Shown here one piece after another: positions 1 to 8,470 of a stretch of DNA of 64,000 bases. Below the pieces are notes generated by a model, which was not told where the DNA came from, made no database searches, and saw only the letters and a list, made by a program, of their open reading frames with translations. Position numbers and translations under genes: made by a program. The stretch's first letter is position 1. Every line of letters begins with the position of its first letter. The DNA comes from Bin87 sp026710825 (GTDB lineage Bacteria > Chloroflexota > Dehalococcoidia > Lucifugimonadales > UBA3495): assembly GCA_965232815.1 (NCBI GenBank), contig OZ247427.1, positions 2,108,001 through 2,172,000 of the forward strand, written 5' to 3'.

Positions 1-282
1 GAGGATGATGTCCTCGGCGGACACGTCCATCTGGCGGTCGCGGCGGAGCTTGTCGGCGACGAATTCACGGAGAGGCGGGTAGCCGGCGGCCACCGGGTAA
101 TAGGCCAGGTCGCGGCCCTCGCGCTCCAGGGCGACACGCAAGGCATCCACGAGGCCATCGAGGGGCAGCGTGTCGGGGTCGGGGTAGGCGACGGCGAAGT
201 CGTACTTGGCGTTGCGGTTGACGCCCCGGGTAGTGATGGGCGCGTGGGCCGCGAACAAGTCGTCGTAGTTGAACTGGGTCAT
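1..282 (-). CDS. PLP-dependent class I/II aminotransferase, N-terminal part (cut by window edge)
   Basis: The 94 visible codons start at an ATG at 282 preceded by a good AGAGGAG ribosome site, and run off the left edge. The fragment has the N-terminal layout of fold-type I aminotransferases: a short arm, a DPDTLPLDGL segment (residues 35-44) and the substrate-side signature YYPVAAGYPPLREFVADKL (61-79), which matches the Y..-..G-..LR..IA pattern of the family. The catalytic lysine lies outside the window, so the substrate cannot be named. It starts 12 bp after the aspS stop on the same strand, so it is probably in the same operon. Confidence 0.75.
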   Translation of the reverse strand, partial: MTQFNYDDLFAAHAPITTRGVNRNAKYDFAVAYPDPDTLPLDGLVDALRVALEREGRDLAYYPVAAGYPPLREFVADKLRRDRQMDVSAEDIIL

Positions 283-294
283 GGTATGTCTCCT

Positions 295-2085
295 CTATTC
301 CGTAACACGGATAGACAGGTCGCGCAGCTGGGCATGGTCGACGGGCGAGGGTGCGCCGAACAGCAGGTCAGAGCCGCTCTGAGTCTTGGGGAAGGCGATG
401 ACCTCGCGCAGGGAGTCGGCGCCGGCAAGGATGGCCACGAGCCGGTCTATGCCGGGTGCGATGCCCCCGTGGGGAGGCGCGCCGTAGTCAAAGGCTTCGA
501 GTATGTGTCCGAAACGATCCTGAACCTGGTCGGGGGTATAGCCGAGAATTGCGAAGACCCTCTCCTGCATCTCGCGCTGGTGGATGCGTATGCTGCCGCT
601 GGCGAGCTCGGAACCGTTGCACACAAGGTCGTAGGCGCGGGACGGGATGGCCGACAGGTCGTCGCCATCGAGCATCGATTCGCATCCGGGAGCCGGAGCG
701 GTAAAGGGGTGGTGCGTTGAGTCCCAACGCTGGGCGTCGTCGTCCCAATCGAACATCGGGAAATCGGTGACGAAGGCGAAGGCCAGGGTATTGGGGTCGG
801 CTAACTCAAGCTGTTCCGCCAAGTGGGATCGCATGGATGCGAGCCACTGGTTGGCCAGCTTCGCGGGGCCGGCCATGAGGAGGATAAGGTCGCCGCGGTT
901 GGCGCCGGCGCGCTGGGCAAGCCGGATCACCCATTCGGGCGGCATGCGCAAGCCGGGAGACAGAAGGGCATCGCCCTCTCCAAGGGAGTCCAACGGGCCC
1001 TCCCCGGTGATGCGAACGTGGCTCATACCGGCGGCGCCGAACTCCTTGGCGGTCTCCTCCATGCGGCGCATGTCGGATCCGGAGAGCCCGCCCTGTCCCG
1101 GGACGGCCATGGCCTTGATGATGCCCCCACGGTCAAGGATGCCGTGGAACACGCGGAATTCGGTTTCGGCGGCGAGGTCGCTGACGTCGGCCATTTCCAA
1201 GCCGTAGCGGAGGTCGGGTTTGTCGCTTCCGTAACGAGCCATGGCGTCATCGTAGGAGAGGTAGGGGAAAGGCGTCTTGATCTTGAACTGGGGTGTCAAC
1301 TCGCGGACGAGGCCGGCGTAGAGGCCTTCGATGAGGTTGAGCACGTCGGGTTCGCTGACAAAGCTCATTTCGAGGTCAAGCTGGGTGAATTCGGGTTGGC
1401 GGTCGGCGCGCAGGTCTTCGTCGCGGAAGCAACGGGCGATCTGGAAGTAACGCTCGACGCCGCTGACCATGAGCAGTTGCTTGAGTTGCTGCGGCGACTG
1501 GGGTAGCGCGTAGAAATTGCCCGGCTGCATGCGGCTGGGGACGAGGTAATCGCGCGCGCCTTCGGGCGTGCTCTTGATGAGGATGGGAGTTTCGATCTCC
1601 AGAAAGTTGTGGCCGTCCAGATAGTCCCGGATGTACTTAACCACGCGGTGGCGCAGCCGCAGGTTTTCCTGCATGACCGGGCGGCGCAAGTCGAGGTAAC
1701 GGTAGCGCAGGCGGAGGCTTTCGTCGGCGTCCACGTCGTCGGTGATGTAGAACGGAGGGGTCTGGGACTGGTTGAGCACGGTGATGGCGTTGGTCATCAC
1801 CTCGATCTCGCCCGTTGGGAGCGTGGGGTTCTCGGATCCTTCGGGCCGGAGTTGGACGGTCCCGGTGATCTGCACGCACCATTCGGACCGGAGGCGCTCG
1901 GCGGTCTCGTAATCGTCGGGCGACAGGTTTTCAGGATTGAGAACCACCTGCACAAAACCGGAACGATCGCGGAGGTCGATGAAAATGATTCCGCCATGGT
2001 CCCGGCGGCGGCTAACCCAGCCGGCAAGGGTCGTAACGGAACCGTCGTGGGCGGCGCGCAGTTCACCGCAGTCGTGGGTCTTCAG
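295..2085 (-). CDS. aspS: Aspartyl-tRNA synthetase, non-discriminating type by signature
   Basis: Cytosolic class II synthetase that charges tRNA with aspartate. About 596 residues, the usual bacterial length. It has an N-terminal OB anticodon-binding domain (about 1-105), the hallmark LPQSPQQLKQ loop (194-203), motif 2 (about 212-240, with RCFRDEDLRADRQPEF), the bacterial GAD insertion, and motif 3 (GIAPGIDRL near 541-549). No ATG is available: the reading frame stays open upstream but would run into the preceding gene. The best start is CTG at 2085, with AGGAG about 8 nt upstream, giving MKTHDCGELR, which matches the family N terminus. GTG at 2115 is an alternative without a ribosome site. 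H30 and G83 match the residues that mark non-discriminating AspRS in Pseudomonas, implying that Asn-tRNA is made via GatCAB. Confidence 0.95.
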   Translation of the reverse strand: MKTHDCGELRAAHDGSVTTLAGWVSRRRDHGGIIFIDLRDRSGFVQVVLNPENLSPDDYETAERLRSEWCVQITGTVQLRPEGSENPTLPTGEIEVMTNAITVLNQSQTPPFYITDDVDADESLRLRYRYLDLRRPVMQENLRLRHRVVKYIRDYLDGHNFLEIETPILIKSTPEGARDYLVPSRMQPGNFYALPQSPQQLKQLLMVSGVERYFQIARCFRDEDLRADRQPEFTQLDLEMSFVSEPDVLNLIEGLYAGLVRELTPQFKIKTPFPYLSYDDAMARYGSDKPDLRYGLEMADVSDLAAETEFRVFHGILDRGGIIKAMAVPGQGGLSGSDMRRMEETAKEFGAAGMSHVRITGEGPLDSLGEGDALLSPGLRMPPEWVIRLAQRAGANRGDLILLMAGPAKLANQWLASMRSHLAEQLELADPNTLAFAFVTDFPMFDWDDDAQRWDSTHHPFTAPAPGCESMLDGDDLSAIPSRAYDLVCNGSELASGSIRIHQREMQERVFAILGYTPDQVQDRFGHILEAFDYGAPPHGGIAPGIDRLVAILAGADSLREVIAFPKTQSGSDLLFGAPSPVDHAQLRDLSIRVTE

Positions 2086-2129
2086 GGGATCAACTCCTAT
2101 ATTCAGGGCGGGCACCGGGTGGATGCCGG

Positions 2130-3926
2130 TCAGCCCAAAAGGTCGAGCACGTTCTGGAACGGGCTTTCCGTTACGACACCGCCGCCGGCCACGGCGTCGG
2201 CCAGCGCAGAGGGATCGGAAACCGGCGGATAGCATACCGTATCGAGGCACACATGGGCCTGAGCCGGTGCGCCGTCGTTGGCGGCGGTTGCCAGCTTGAT
2301 CAGGAGGTTGGGAGAATCCAGGGACATGGCAGCGGCGAGCATGGCGTCGGCACCGTCGCCGCCGGGCTTGCCTTCGACGGTCACCTCGACCACGGGATTG
2401 AGATAGCGGTCCACCGCCATCGCGTAGTCGGCGGCCAGTTCGCCGTAATCACGGTTGGCTTCAACGTAGGCGCTGAGGATGTGGTGGGCGGTGTGGAGGT
2501 AACGGTCCTCGAAGGTGATATGGCTGAGACGCATCATACCGAGCGCAGCGGTAACGTTTTCGGCCAGAGGTTTCTCGCGCACCCTGAGGTAACCGGGACG
2601 GTCGGGGGTGTCCTCGATGTCAAAGAAGCCGCCGCGCTGGGCATCCAGGAATCGTTCCGAAAGGACGTCGTCGGCTTGCTCGGCAGCCTGGCGGTAACGC
2701 TCGCTGGCGCCAGGAACCGCGTCGTGGCCGTCGAGGGCCGCGATAAGCAGGGCGCACCAATCCACCAAGAGGTCGCCGCCCTCCGGGGCCGTGTCGGTTG
2801 CGTTGGGGTAGATGTGGGGCAGGTGTCCGGACGCCGCAGAGTCCACCAGTTGGTCCAGCATAGTGGCAGCAAGGTCGGTGAGGTCGGGCCGGCCCAGCTT
2901 CCAGGCGGCGCCGAACAGCATGGAGATTGCCTGGCCGGTCAGATGAGCGTACGAGCAGGGATCCACCGGCGGCTTGGGAACGGCGGCGCGCACGACCGCC
3001 GGCTGGGCGAAGTAATCGGAGTGGGCGCCCTGACTGCCACGGATCGCCAGGACGTCGGCATCGAGCAGAGAATCGATGATGTACTCGACCGCCTCTCCGG
3101 CATAGCGCAGGTAATCCGTTCGTTGGAGAAGGATGCCTGCGTCCATCAACAGGTTGGCCAGGGCGATGTTGTCCTCGGCCATTTTTTCGTGTTGGGGCTG
3201 TGTCCAGTCCGCTGACATCACGAACCGGAAAAAGCCGCCTTCGACCGAGTCGCGCAAAGAACCACCGACCAATGCGTCCAGGGATTTTTCCAGCATCACG
3301 CGAAAGAACGGCTCGCGCGTGGTGCGGTAGCGGTGGAGCAGGAGGCGAAGCATGGGAGTCGACGGGAATTTGGGTTCGGCGCCGAATCCGCCGTTGATGG
3401 GGTCGTAGGTGCCGGCGACGCGGCGGGTGATACCGTCGACCAGGGCGGCGTCAGGTTCGTTCCCTGCGGAGACGCGGGCGGCATGCTCCCGACGCTGGCG
3501 CTGGATGTCGTTGCCTTGCTCGTACAATTCGGGCTTGCGTTCGGAATAGGCTCGCCTAACCTCGTCGAGCATGGCCAGGAACTGGTCGGGCGGCAGGTAG
3601 GTGGCGCCGGCGATGAAACCGCCGTGGGGGGTAAGGAACGAGGTGGTGGGCCAGCCGCCAACGTTGTAGCGGGCGTTGATGTCGGGGCGATGGTCGGTGT
3701 CGACGCGGACGGGAATGAAGTGCTCGTTGAGAAAACGGGCGACGTCGGGATCCGAGTAGGCTCCATCGTCCATCTGGTGGCACCAATAGCACCACACAGC
3801 GTTGATGGACAGGAGGATGGGCCGATCCAGTTGCTGGGCAGCGGCGAACGCTTGCGATCCCCAGTCCTGCCACGCCACGGCGGGCGAAAATTCGGTGGCC
3901 GAGGGGTTACCGGAAATCGTGCTCAC
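2130..3926 (-). CDS. DUF255 thioredoxin-fold protein (YyaL/SPATA20-like)
   Basis: 598 residues. The N-terminal thioredoxin-like domain (about 15-140) holds the CxxC site W-C-Y-W-C-H (C46, C49, H50); family members usually read WCHWCH. The rest (about 170-560) has the alternating helix pattern of the (alpha/alpha)6 barrel found in this family (AGGP, N-acylglucosamine-epimerase-like). The biochemical role of the family is not settled; a redox or sugar-binding role is inferred from the folds only. GTG start at 3926 with AAGG 8 nt upstream. It lies upstream of aspS on the same strand with a gap of about 44 bp, so they may be cotranscribed. No signal peptide, so cytoplasmic. Confidence 0.85.
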   Translation of the reverse strand: MSTISGNPSATEFSPAVAWQDWGSQAFAAAQQLDRPILLSINAVWCYWCHQMDDGAYSDPDVARFLNEHFIPVRVDTDHRPDINARYNVGGWPTTSFLTPHGGFIAGATYLPPDQFLAMLDEVRRAYSERKPELYEQGNDIQRQRREHAARVSAGNEPDAALVDGITRRVAGTYDPINGGFGAEPKFPSTPMLRLLLHRYRTTREPFFRVMLEKSLDALVGGSLRDSVEGGFFRFVMSADWTQPQHEKMAEDNIALANLLMDAGILLQRTDYLRYAGEAVEYIIDSLLDADVLAIRGSQGAHSDYFAQPAVVRAAVPKPPVDPCSYAHLTGQAISMLFGAAWKLGRPDLTDLAATMLDQLVDSAASGHLPHIYPNATDTAPEGGDLLVDWCALLIAALDGHDAVPGASERYRQAAEQADDVLSERFLDAQRGGFFDIEDTPDRPGYLRVREKPLAENVTAALGMMRLSHITFEDRYLHTAHHILSAYVEANRDYGELAADYAMAVDRYLNPVVEVTVEGKPGGDGADAMLAAAMSLDSPNLLIKLATAANDGAPAQAHVCLDTVCYPPVSDPSALADAVAGGGVVTESPFQNVLDLLG

Positions 3927-4019
3927 AGACTGTACCTTGAAGAGGGGCCGAAAAGAGAGACCGGAGAAAAAACCGCGGCGTCAATGGCCCAAGGATCAAC
4001 GAATATCAACGTTAGCACA

Positions 4020-4050
4020 GGCGCAACGCATTATCAATTTTGGTTGCGCC
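4020..4050 (-). other. Stem-loop after the peptide ABC operon, possible weak terminator
   Basis: GGCGCAAC at 4020-4027 pairs with GTTGCGCC at 4043-4050 (8 bp, 15-nt AT-rich loop), just past the stop codon of the permease gene at 4058. There is no immediate U-tract, so termination is uncertain. It could serve as an mRNA 3' end. Confidence 0.35.
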
Positions 4051-4057
4051 GGGGTGG

Positions 4058-5119
4058 TCAACGGGTGCGTGGGTTGAAGGCGTCGTTGACTGCGTCACCC
4101 AGGATGTTGAAGCAGAAGAACAGCAGGGTAACCGTGCCTATGGGGAACAGTATCAGGTGCGGATGGTTCATCAACACCTGGGGACTTCCGTTTTCAAAGA
4201 GCATGCGGCCCAGGCTCGGCACCGGCGGGAAAACTCCGACGCCGATCCAGCTCAACACCAACTCAGCCCCGGCCACTCCGGCCAAACCGGCGGAGATGGA
4301 AACGATCAGAGGGCTGAGGATATTACGCAGCATGTGAACCCGCAGGATGTGGGCGGTTGATGCGCCCATGACCAGCGCGGCTTCGGTGTATTGGCTTTCC
4401 CTGGCCTGCAAAACCTGGCCGCGTACCAACCGGGCCATGCCGAACCAGCCGAAGATGGCCAATCCCACGGATATGAGAGTGAAATCCAGCACTCCGAGGC
4501 GAATGAGCCAATCTATGCCAGTTGCGTCTTCGAACTGCTGGACCACGACGAGGAGCCGGGGTCTGAACGCGGCGACGAAAATCAGGAGGAGAAGGATCTC
4601 GGGAAAGGAAGACGTGACCTCGCCGGTTCGCATGATCACGGAATCCACCCATCGCCCCATGTAGCCGCTCATCAGCCCCAGAACGACTCCGAGGACCAGC
4701 GTGCCGCCGAGCAGCGACGTGATGGTGATGATCACGGTGGTGCGGAGACCGAAGATGACGCGGGTGAGCATATCGCGTCCCTGGCGGTCGGTACCGAATG
4801 GATGGGCCCAGGTCGGGCCCTGCCTGGTGTTCTGAAGGTCGATAGCGCGGAAGTCGTACGGGGTTATCAGGGGCGACAAGAGGGCGCCAACGTACATGAA
4901 CACGATCAGGGACAGACAGATAACCGCGAGTTTCTTGCGGAAGAGCCGGCGGATTGCCAGGCTCCAATAGCTGTGCCCGCGGATGGGACGGTCGTCCAAC
5001 TCGAGGACTTGACCGGCCGCCAGTTCGTTTTCGGACCAATCAGGCTGCTGAGGGTCCCCGTCAGGAGCGTGGGCGTGGCCGTGCTCGTGGGACGGCAGGC
5101 CGGAACGGTTAGGCAACAT
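4058..5119 (-). CDS. dppC: Peptide/nickel-type ABC transporter permease (DppC family)
   Basis: 353-residue inner-membrane permease. A long cytoplasmic N terminus (1-60) is followed by TM1 (about 64-84), the family signature GTDRQGRDMLTRVIFGLR (109-126), and further membrane segments. The EAA coupling loop (TEAALVMGAST region) contacts the ATPase. The N terminus is His-rich (SHEHGHAHAPDGD, residues 10-22), which is unusual for DppC. The start overlaps the end of the preceding permease by 11 bp, a sign of translational coupling. No ATPase gene follows in this operon. The lone OppD-like ATPase near 16-17 kb or the DppD/F pair near 58 kb could serve it (inference). Confidence 0.9.
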   Translation of the reverse strand: MLPNRSGLPSHEHGHAHAPDGDPQQPDWSENELAAGQVLELDDRPIRGHSYWSLAIRRLFRKKLAVICLSLIVFMYVGALLSPLITPYDFRAIDLQNTRQGPTWAHPFGTDRQGRDMLTRVIFGLRTTVIITITSLLGGTLVLGVVLGLMSGYMGRWVDSVIMRTGEVTSSFPEILLLLIFVAAFRPRLLVVVQQFEDATGIDWLIRLGVLDFTLISVGLAIFGWFGMARLVRGQVLQARESQYTEAALVMGASTAHILRVHMLRNILSPLIVSISAGLAGVAGAELVLSWIGVGVFPPVPSLGRMLFENGSPQVLMNHPHLILFPIGTVTLLFFCFNILGDAVNDAFNPRTR

Positions 5120-6056
5120 GTCCGGCTCCCAGCCTGATGCGTGGATCCAGATAGGGGTACATCAGGTCGACGATCAGGTTCGCTATAACGAACAGCGTGG
5201 TTGAGATGATGGCGAAGGCCATCAGCACGGGGTAATCCCTGGCGTTCAGCGCTTCGAGTGACAGTCGTCCCACACCCGGAATACCAAAGTAGATTTCCAC
5301 GATGAAGGTGCCGCCGGCCAAGCCGGCCAAAATGAACCCGAAGCTGGTCGTTACGGGGATCAATGCGTTGCGCAGGATATGGCGGTATCGCACGGTGGTT
5401 TCGGGCAATCCCTTGGCCCGAGCAGTGCGGACATAATCCTGTCCCACCACGTCGAGGACACTGGCTCGGACCAGTCTCACCACGATGGCGATGCCAGGCA
5501 CGCCCATCACGACGGCGGGCATGATGATCTTGGGCGAGAAAAATCCGCCCCATCCGCTGGTGGGAAGGACGTCGAGATGCAGGGCGAACACCAGCAGCAG
5601 CACCGGCGCGGTGATGAAAACCGGCAGAGACTGAAAAGCCAACGCGATGGCTACGATCAGATTGTCCCACCCGGTACCCTGGCGCAGGGCAGCCAACAGC
5701 CCCACCGGGATGCCGATTCCGAGAGTGATGATGACGGCAGCCAGGTTGAGTTGCATGGAAACCAGGATGCGTGTGCCGATCACCTCGCGGACCGACTTAC
5801 CTCGAAATTGGAAGCTCTCGCCGAAGTCCAATCGGGTTATCACACCCTCCATGTAACGCACGTACTGCACCACGAAGGGGTCGTCCAAGCCCAATTTGGC
5901 GCGGATGCGTTCGCGCACCTGGTCGTTCTGGTGTTGCCCCAGCCAGATTTGCACCGGGTCTCCCGGTCCGAAGCGAAGCAAGGCGAACGTCACCAAGCTG
6001 ACTATGATCAGCAGGAACGGCAGCCAGAGTAGCCTTTTTACTACGTAAACGCCCAT
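5109..6056 (-). CDS. dppB: Peptide/nickel-type ABC transporter permease (DppB family)
   Basis: 315-residue membrane protein with the classic DppB layout: an N-terminal TM (residues about 9-30, LLWLPFLLIIVSLVTFALLR) followed by the FGPGDPV motif, a periplasmic stretch containing GQHQNDQVRERIRAKLGLDDP, then five more TM helices and an EAA loop (DYVRTARAKGLPE). It works with the DppC-type partner encoded next, forming the membrane channel for substrates handed over by the lipoprotein encoded upstream. The ATG at 6056 lies 73 bp after the binding-protein stop. That gap holds a strong hairpin (6091-6118). Confidence 0.92.
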   Translation of the reverse strand: MGVYVVKRLLWLPFLLIIVSLVTFALLRFGPGDPVQIWLGQHQNDQVRERIRAKLGLDDPFVVQYVRYMEGVITRLDFGESFQFRGKSVREVIGTRILVSMQLNLAAVIITLGIGIPVGLLAALRQGTGWDNLIVAIALAFQSLPVFITAPVLLLVFALHLDVLPTSGWGGFFSPKIIMPAVVMGVPGIAIVVRLVRASVLDVVGQDYVRTARAKGLPETTVRYRHILRNALIPVTTSFGFILAGLAGGTFIVEIYFGIPGVGRLSLEALNARDYPVLMAFAIISTTLFVIANLIVDLMYPYLDPRIRLGAGHVA

Positions 6057-6090
6057 GGGCCCCGGTTCTGGTATGCAGGTTTGAAGTTCT

Positions 6091-6118
6091 GCAGGGACGA
6101 CCGTTCAGCCGTCCCTGC
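6091..6118 (-). other. Hairpin between binding-protein and permease genes
   Basis: GCAGGGACG (6091-6099) pairs perfectly with CGTCCCTGC (6110-6118) around a 10-nt loop, 12 bp after the stop of the binding-protein gene. No U-tract follows in the minus direction. It probably stabilises the 3' end of the binding-protein message or attenuates readthrough into the permeases. A similar hairpin lies at the same place in the second transporter operon (61447-61483). Confidence 0.6.
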
Positions 6119-6129
6119 GATGAAGCTTC

Positions 6130-7989
6130 CTACTGGTTGAAGTAAATGTAGCGATACTTGGGAATGCTCATCTGGAGGAGGAAATAGTCGGAAACTTCGG
6201 GCTTGATGAGCGCGTAACCCTCGCCACGGTACCATGTCCACACCCAAGCGGCGTCGTCCACGACCATTTGCTCGACCTGGTTGTAGAGTTCGTGGCGGCG
6301 GTCAGGGTCGCGCTCAACACGCGCTTCCTCGAGGAGGCGGTCAACCTCCGGGTTGCTGTAAGCCGTGTGGTTGTTCTGGTTTTCGCTGTGGAACAGCAGG
6401 TCGAGGAAGTTTTCGGGATCGGGGTAGTCGGCGATCCAGCCGAGGGAGAACATCTGGTATTTGCGTTCGTTCACGTCCTGCAGGAAGGTGGCCCATTCGG
6501 TCTGCTGGATGTCGATCTCGATGCCGAGGCCGCGCCACTGCTCGAGCATAACCTCGAGGTAAGTGGGTATGGTGGCGCCGAAGCTGCCGGAGATGGTCAG
6601 TGTAATCCGTGGGAAGTCGCCACTGGCGAGAGCGTCCGCATAGGTGGAACTCTGCAACAGTTCCATGGCGAGGTCGGGGTTGTAAGAGTAGCTGCGGAGG
6701 TTTTCGTTGTAAGACGGGAAGCCCGGAGGGATAACTCCGGTGGCCGGCGTGACCCGGTTATCCAGCACGTTCTCGGCGATTGACTGAAGGTCGATGGCAT
6801 AGTTCATTGCCTGACGGACCTTGGGATCGTCAAAGGGTGGGTGATCGACGTTAAGCCCGATGTAGAAAACCGAGAAGTCCTGAGCGGACCGGTGGAGTTG
6901 AGGGTTCAAGGGGTCGTTGGGGTCCAGCAGACGCGGCAGATCGTCGGTGCCCACGCCGGTGAGGTGGATCTCGTCGTTCTCGTACATGATCATGGCGGAG
7001 CCGCCGCTGAGGATCATGTGGACACTGTCGATGTGTGGAGGTCCCAGATGGTAGTGTTCGTTGCGTTCGAGGATGAGCAGTTCGCCGATATCATATCGGC
7101 CCAACCGGAAGGGGCCCGTTCCGTTGGGCTGCTCGAGCCAGGACCCGTCTTCGGTGACCTGATCCTGATCCAGGACATAGGCGGTTGGGTAGGACAGCTT
7201 GGCGAGGAAATAGGCCTTGGGAGCGTCGAGGGTGAATTCAATGGTGCGTTCGTCAACGACGCGCGCGCCCCGTACCTCACCGGCTTCGCCGGCGAGCCTC
7301 TCAGCGATTCCGACGATGTCGCCGAGGTAGGTCTCGGCCGTAGTGGAGAGGGTGTCGGGATTGGCGGCGCGCTCGATGGACCACTTGACGTCGTGGGCAG
7401 TCACCGGGCTGCCGTCCTGGAACTTGGCGTTTTCACGCAACACGAAGGTGTAGATGAGGCCGTCATCGCTGACGGCACAGCTTTCGGCAAGATCGAGGAC
7501 CGGCTGATATTGCAGATTCAGCGTGACGAGTCCACCGAAGACCTCGTTGGTAATGACGCTAGATGTGGCATCACTGACCAAATGTGGGTCAATCGTCGGC
7601 GGGTCGGTATAGAGCCTGACGAGGGTCCCACCCTGGGGCGGTCGGTCGTCGAATGTCAGATCAGCGCTGGGAGCGCAGTTCGCGCCGGCCACTGGTACCG
7701 CAAGGGGCGCCACGGTCGGGACGGCGCCGGAATCGGACGCCTGGCCCGGCACGGTTGCCGGGGTGGGAGCCTGAGCGGCTCCCGCCGGCACGGCAGTTGC
7801 GACCGGAGCCGCCGCAGATTCCTGCATGGCGGTGGGTTCGACTGAGCGAGACGGCAGGGTTGGCGTAGGCTCGGTCGCGGACGGGGCCGCGGCAGTCTCG
7901 GGAGCCTCCCCGCCGCCGCAGGCGATGGCGAAAACCAGGATGGCGAGCATTGCTGGCAGAATCAAAAAACGAAAATGGCTGAGTATCAT
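6130..7989 (-). CDS. Peptide-type ABC transporter substrate-binding lipoprotein (SBP_bac_5)
   Basis: 619-residue exported lipoprotein. Signal peptide 1-23 with lipobox F-A-I-A-C, lipidated Cys24, then a low-complexity Pro/Thr/Ala/Glu linker to about 110. The solute-binding domain begins near TFDDRPPQGGTLVRLYTDPPTIDPH and continues with family-5 features such as VLRENAKFQDGSPVTAHDVKWS and the DPENFLDLLFHSENQNN segment. It binds the substrate outside the membrane and delivers it to the DppB/DppC-like permeases encoded next. ATG at 7989 with GGAGGAG-like purines upstream. The ligand cannot be told from sequence; the family covers peptides, nickel, opines and sugars. Confidence 0.93.
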   Translation of the reverse strand: MILSHFRFLILPAMLAILVFAIACGGGEAPETAAAPSATEPTPTLPSRSVEPTAMQESAAAPVATAVPAGAAQAPTPATVPGQASDSGAVPTVAPLAVPVAGANCAPSADLTFDDRPPQGGTLVRLYTDPPTIDPHLVSDATSSVITNEVFGGLVTLNLQYQPVLDLAESCAVSDDGLIYTFVLRENAKFQDGSPVTAHDVKWSIERAANPDTLSTTAETYLGDIVGIAERLAGEAGEVRGARVVDERTIEFTLDAPKAYFLAKLSYPTAYVLDQDQVTEDGSWLEQPNGTGPFRLGRYDIGELLILERNEHYHLGPPHIDSVHMILSGGSAMIMYENDEIHLTGVGTDDLPRLLDPNDPLNPQLHRSAQDFSVFYIGLNVDHPPFDDPKVRQAMNYAIDLQSIAENVLDNRVTPATGVIPPGFPSYNENLRSYSYNPDLAMELLQSSTYADALASGDFPRITLTISGSFGATIPTYLEVMLEQWRGLGIEIDIQQTEWATFLQDVNERKYQMFSLGWIADYPDPENFLDLLFHSENQNNHTAYSNPEVDRLLEEARVERDPDRRHELYNQVEQMVVDDAAWVWTWYRGEGYALIKPEVSDYFLLQMSIPKYRYIYFNQ

Positions 7990-8052
7990 GATCTCCTCCC
8001 GGGCAAAAGGAATGTTATGCGACGATACGGAAGACAGCCCGGAATCGGATTG

Positions 8053-8081
8053 ATTTTATACAGCGGGGAACATTGTTTCAA
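8053..8081 (-). promoter_or_regulatory. Sigma-70-type promoter of the first peptide ABC operon
   Basis: Reading the minus strand, a -35 TTGAAA (8076-8081) and -10 TAAAAT (8053-8058) are separated by 17 nt. Predicted transcription start near 8046, giving a leader of about 57 nt before the ATG at 7989. Confidence 0.55.
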
Positions 8082-8226
8082 CGTCAGCGCGTGCGAGTAT
8101 GGGCGAAGCCTGGATACTCGACGTCCCTGTGATCGAATCCTCGATAGCGGATATTGTGCGCATGGGGTGGGTGTGCTAACCTTGAATACTAATTGGCGGC
8201 GATTGGCCGCTGGTTCGTTTGACGAG

Positions 8227-8303
8227 GCGAGCATAGCCAAGTGGTCGAAGGCGCCTGTCTGTGGCACAGGAGATCACGGGTTCGAATCCCGTTGCTCGCC
8301 CCA
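8227..8303 (+). tRNA. tRNA-His (anticodon GTG)
   Basis: A full cloverleaf. The acceptor GCGAGCA (8227-8233) pairs with TGCTCGC (8293-8299). The anticodon stem CCTGT/ACAGG holds the loop C-T-G-T-G-G-C, and the T arm contains GGTTCGAATCC. Discriminator C73 (8300) and an encoded G at 8226 form the G-1:C73 pair that is the identity element of tRNA-His. The 3' CCA is encoded (8301-8303). Confidence 0.97.
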
Positions 8304-8333
8304 CCATTCTGAACAACCGACGCGCCAGACCGT

Positions 8334-8409
8334 GCGCCTGTAGCTCAATGGATAGAGCACTGGGCTTCGGACCCAGGGGTTGCGGGTTCGAGTCCTGCCA
8401 GGCGCGCCA
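8334..8409 (+). tRNA. tRNA-Arg (anticodon TCG)
   Basis: 76-nt cloverleaf. Acceptor GCGCCTG (8334-8340) pairs with CAGGCGC (8399-8405); anticodon stem CTGGG/CCCAG with loop C-T-T-C-G-G-A gives anticodon TCG, reading CGA and other CGN codons. The T arm contains GGTTCGAGTCC; discriminator G, encoded CCA. It lies 30 bp after tRNA-His, so both are likely one transcript ending at the hairpin at 8422. Confidence 0.97.
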
Positions 8410-8421
8410 CGCAAAAACAAA

Positions 8422-8455
8422 GCCGACGGAGACAGAGCGCCGTCGGCATTTTCTG
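8422..8455. terminator. Bidirectional intrinsic terminator
   Basis: GCCGACGG (8422-8429) pairs with CCGTCGGC (8440-8447), loop of 10 nt, followed on the plus strand by ATTTTCT. On the minus strand the same hairpin is followed by TTTGTTTTTG. It can end both the tRNA transcript and the convergent htrA gene. Confidence 0.85.
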
Positions 8456-8470
8456 TGACCCGTCGGGAGA

